Translations under genes and position numbers: made by a program
Shown here: piece after piece, positions 13,114 through 14,857 of the stretch
How positions within the stretch are numbered: position 1 is the first letter of the stretch
How the letters are laid out: each line of letters begins with the position of its first letter
The notes under the pieces: model-generated
What the model was told of the DNA's origin: nothing
Seen by the model: only the letters and a program-made list of their open reading frames with translations
The model's database searches: none
Assembly: GCA_028692535.1 (NCBI GenBank)
Contig: JAQUXD010000022.1
Location: forward strand, 3,238-18,094
Direction: 5' to 3'
Length of the DNA: 14,857 bases
Origin: Eubacteriales bacterium
GTDB lineage: Bacteria; Bacillota; Clostridia; Peptostreptococcales; Anaerovoracaceae

Positions 13114-14857
13114 TTGAATGACAGAGGAATGCTGTATCCCGCAGTGGAATACGGCGACATGCGACAACTGATGCAGGCCACCGTCCGCGCTTATTCGGAA
13201 CGGGATGCATTTATCTTAAAACACGCCACAAAAGAACGTGTGGATTACGAGCATATCACCTACGAAGCGTTTGGCAGGGATATCATTGCGTTGGGAACCG
13301 CCTTGATCAAGCGGGGATTTGGAAGAAAGAGACTGGCGATCATCGGAAAGAACAGTTATCCGTGGATCACCGGATATTTCTCCGGACTTACCGGAGGTCT
13401 GGTCGTCGTACCGCTTGATAAAGGCCTTACACTGGCCGAGATCGAATCCTGTCTGATCCGGAGCAGGGCGGATGTGCTTCTGTTTGACCCTGAGCACCTG
13501 GAATATATCAAAGCCCTCGAAAAAGAAGGAACGACCTGTGTATCGCTGATGGTTTCCATGGAGTCCAGCGAGGAATATCTTACCTTTGACCAACTGATAA
13601 AAGAAGGGAACGCATTGCGGGAGCAAGAAGATCGGTCTTACGAGGAGACAGAGATTCACGCCGATGAAATGAGCTTGATCCTCTTTACCTCGGGAACGAC
13701 CTCCGCATCCAAAGCCGTGATGCTGTCCCACAGGAATCTGGCGTCCAACATTTATGCGTTGAATTGCTGCGAGGAAATATTCCCCACGGATGTCAATATC
13801 GCATTTCTCCCATTTCATCACACATTCAGCTCCACGGGAATCACATTTATTCTGAGCAAGGGCGCCACTAACGTATTCTGTGACGGACTGAAATACATCG
13901 CCCAAAATCTTAAAGAATATCAGGTCTCGGTATTTATCTGCGTTCCGCTGATCATAGAAGCGATCTACAAAAAAATCTTTCAGCAGGCAAAAAAGCAGGG
14001 CAAGGATGTTTTGCTTCGGCGGATGATGAAGTTGTCGTCTATTCTGCTGAAATTGGGGATCGATGTGCGGCGCAAGCTGTTTCATTCCGTACTGGAACAA
14101 CTGGGCGGAAAGCTTCGTTTCGTTATCAGCGGCGCGGCGGCGATTTCACCGGAGGTGGCCAAAGGCTTCAACGAGTTGGGTATACTTACAGTTCAGGGCT
14201 ACGGACTGACGGAGACGGCGCCGGTGTTGACAGCGGAAAATGCAAAAAGTATTCGTACAGGCTCTGTCGGGGTATCCATGTGCAACGTAAAGCTAAAAAT
14301 CCACGAGCCCAATGAAAACGGTATCGGCGAGGTGATCGCGCAAGGACCGAACGTGATGCTGGGATATTATGAGAACCCGGAAGAAAGCGCGAAGGTCCTT
14401 CGGGACGGGTGGTTCTTTACCGGAGACTTGGGGTATATGGACGAAGATGGATTCCTCTTCCTTTCCGGTCGTAAAAAGAATGTGATCGTTCTGAAGAACG
14501 GCAAGAATATCTATCCCGAAGAGCTGGAGATCCTGCTGAACAAGCTGCCTTATCTGGAAGAATCCATGGTTTTCGGTTGGGAAAAGGGCGACGATTATGT
14601 GATCAGCGCAAAACTCGTCTACAAAGAGGATACGATCCTGGAAATGTATCCCGAGTTCAAGGGAGAAGATGGCTTGGAGAAAGAACGATTCAGCGAGATG
14701 GTTCAAAAAGACATCGACGAGATCAACGCGCTTATGCCGGCATACAAACACATCAAGCGATTGCTGCTAAACGACGAACCCACGGTTAAAACCACGACGG
14801 CAAAAGTCAAGAGGTTTGAAGAGATCAAAAGACTGGAAGAGCAGATGCATAAACAAT
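13114..14857 (+). CDS. AMP-binding long-chain acyl-CoA ligase, 3' end at or just past the window edge
   Basis: An open frame of 581 codons with no stop before the edge. It is an adenylate-forming enzyme that activates a fatty acid with ATP and passes it to CoA or a similar thiol. Motif A3 is FTSGTTSASK (191-200), A5 is GYGLTET (362-368), A7 is TGDLGYMDEDG with D438, and LSGRKKNVI with GKNIYPEELE follows. The C-terminal catalytic Lys is K564 in TTTAKVKR. The A3 loop has Ser-Ala-Ser in place of the usual Gly-x-Pro, a variant seen in some Bacillota ligases. The end (KRLEEQMHKQ) looks like a natural C-terminus, so the stop is probably within a few bases of the edge. The start is taken as TTG 13114 because AGGAGG (13101-13106) lies 7 bases before it; the next in-frame ATG, 13129, is 22 bases from that site. 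No carrier domain is seen. Substrate chain length is not readable. Confidence 0.9.
   Translation, partial: MNDRGMLYPAVEYGDMRQLMQATVRAYSERDAFILKHATKERVDYEHITYEAFGRDIIALGTALIKRGFGRKRLAIIGKNSYPWITGYFSGLTGGLVVVPLDKGLTLAEIESCLIRSRADVLLFDPEHLEYIKALEKEGTTCVSLMVSMESSEEYLTFDQLIKEGNALREQEDRSYEETEIHADEMSLILFTSGTTSASKAVMLSHRNLASNIYALNCCEEIFPTDVNIAFLPFHHTFSSTGITFILSKGATNVFCDGLKYIAQNLKEYQVSVFICVPLIIEAIYKKIFQQAKKQGKDVLLRRMMKLSSILLKLGIDVRRKLFHSVLEQLGGKLRFVISGAAAISPEVAKGFNELGILTVQGYGLTETAPVLTAENAKSIRTGSVGVSMCNVKLKIHEPNENGIGEVIAQGPNVMLGYYENPEESAKVLRDGWFFTGDLGYMDEDGFLFLSGRKKNVIVLKNGKNIYPEELEILLNKLPYLEESMVFGWEKGDDYVISAKLVYKEDTILEMYPEFKGEDGLEKERFSEMVQKDIDEINALMPAYKHIKRLLLNDEPTVKTTTAKVKRFEEIKRLEEQMHKQ

Noticed and set aside
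13216..14100. A 294-codon open frame on the minus strand
   Set aside because: It lies antisense to the acyl-CoA ligase, whose motifs and frame are clear, and its translation shows no recognisable domain.

Overview
The window looks like chromosomal DNA of a low-to-middle GC Bacillota, most likely an anaerobic member of the Clostridia. This rests on the paired GlgC/GlgD ADP-glucose pyrophosphorylase genes, the DUF1836 protein (a family known mainly from Bacillota), strong AGGAGG-type ribosome binding sites, one TTG start and sigma-A-like promoters. Nothing in it looks like a phage, a transposon or a CRISPR array. Codon use and composition seem even throughout by eye.

Layout. (1) Positions 1-1257, minus strand: a short operon with its own promoter. 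It encodes a cobalamin-binding protein that carries the Wx9EH and ExHxxG residues of the CarH light sensors but no DNA-binding domain. The first 26 codons of a further gene follow and run off the left edge. (2) Positions 1270-12485, plus strand: one tightly packed, probable eight-gene operon. Its first two genes are a CPBP-like membrane protein with a degenerate active site and a GNAT acetyltransferase. Then come glgB, glgC, glgD, glgA, glgP and a GH13 alpha-glucan hydrolase. The gaps from the first gene onward are 28, 18, -4, 9, 21, 23 and -14 bases, and almost every gene has its own Shine-Dalgarno sequence. (3) Positions 12465-12950, minus strand: a DUF1836 putative winged-helix regulator whose 3' end overlaps the end of the GH13 gene by 21 bases. 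(4) Positions 13114-14857, plus strand: a nearly complete AMP-binding acyl-CoA ligase that starts with TTG, runs divergently from the DUF1836 gene and continues past the right edge.

How the genes work together. GlgC makes ADP-glucose, with GlgD as a subunit that has lost catalytic residues. GlgA extends alpha-1,4 chains and GlgB adds alpha-1,6 branches. GlgP releases glucose-1-phosphate from chain ends, and the GH13 enzyme probably hydrolyses or debranches the remaining dextrins. The operon is therefore a full store-and-release module for glycogen. There is no recognisable GlgX or MalQ in view, so the GH13 enzyme may fill that role.

The most interesting points are at the edges. The candidate B12 photosensor shares a 150-base divergent promoter region with the glycogen operon. 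The second divergent region, between the DUF1836 regulator and the acyl-CoA ligase, has two promoters with back-to-back -35 boxes and several perfect palindromes, as expected for a locally acting repressor.
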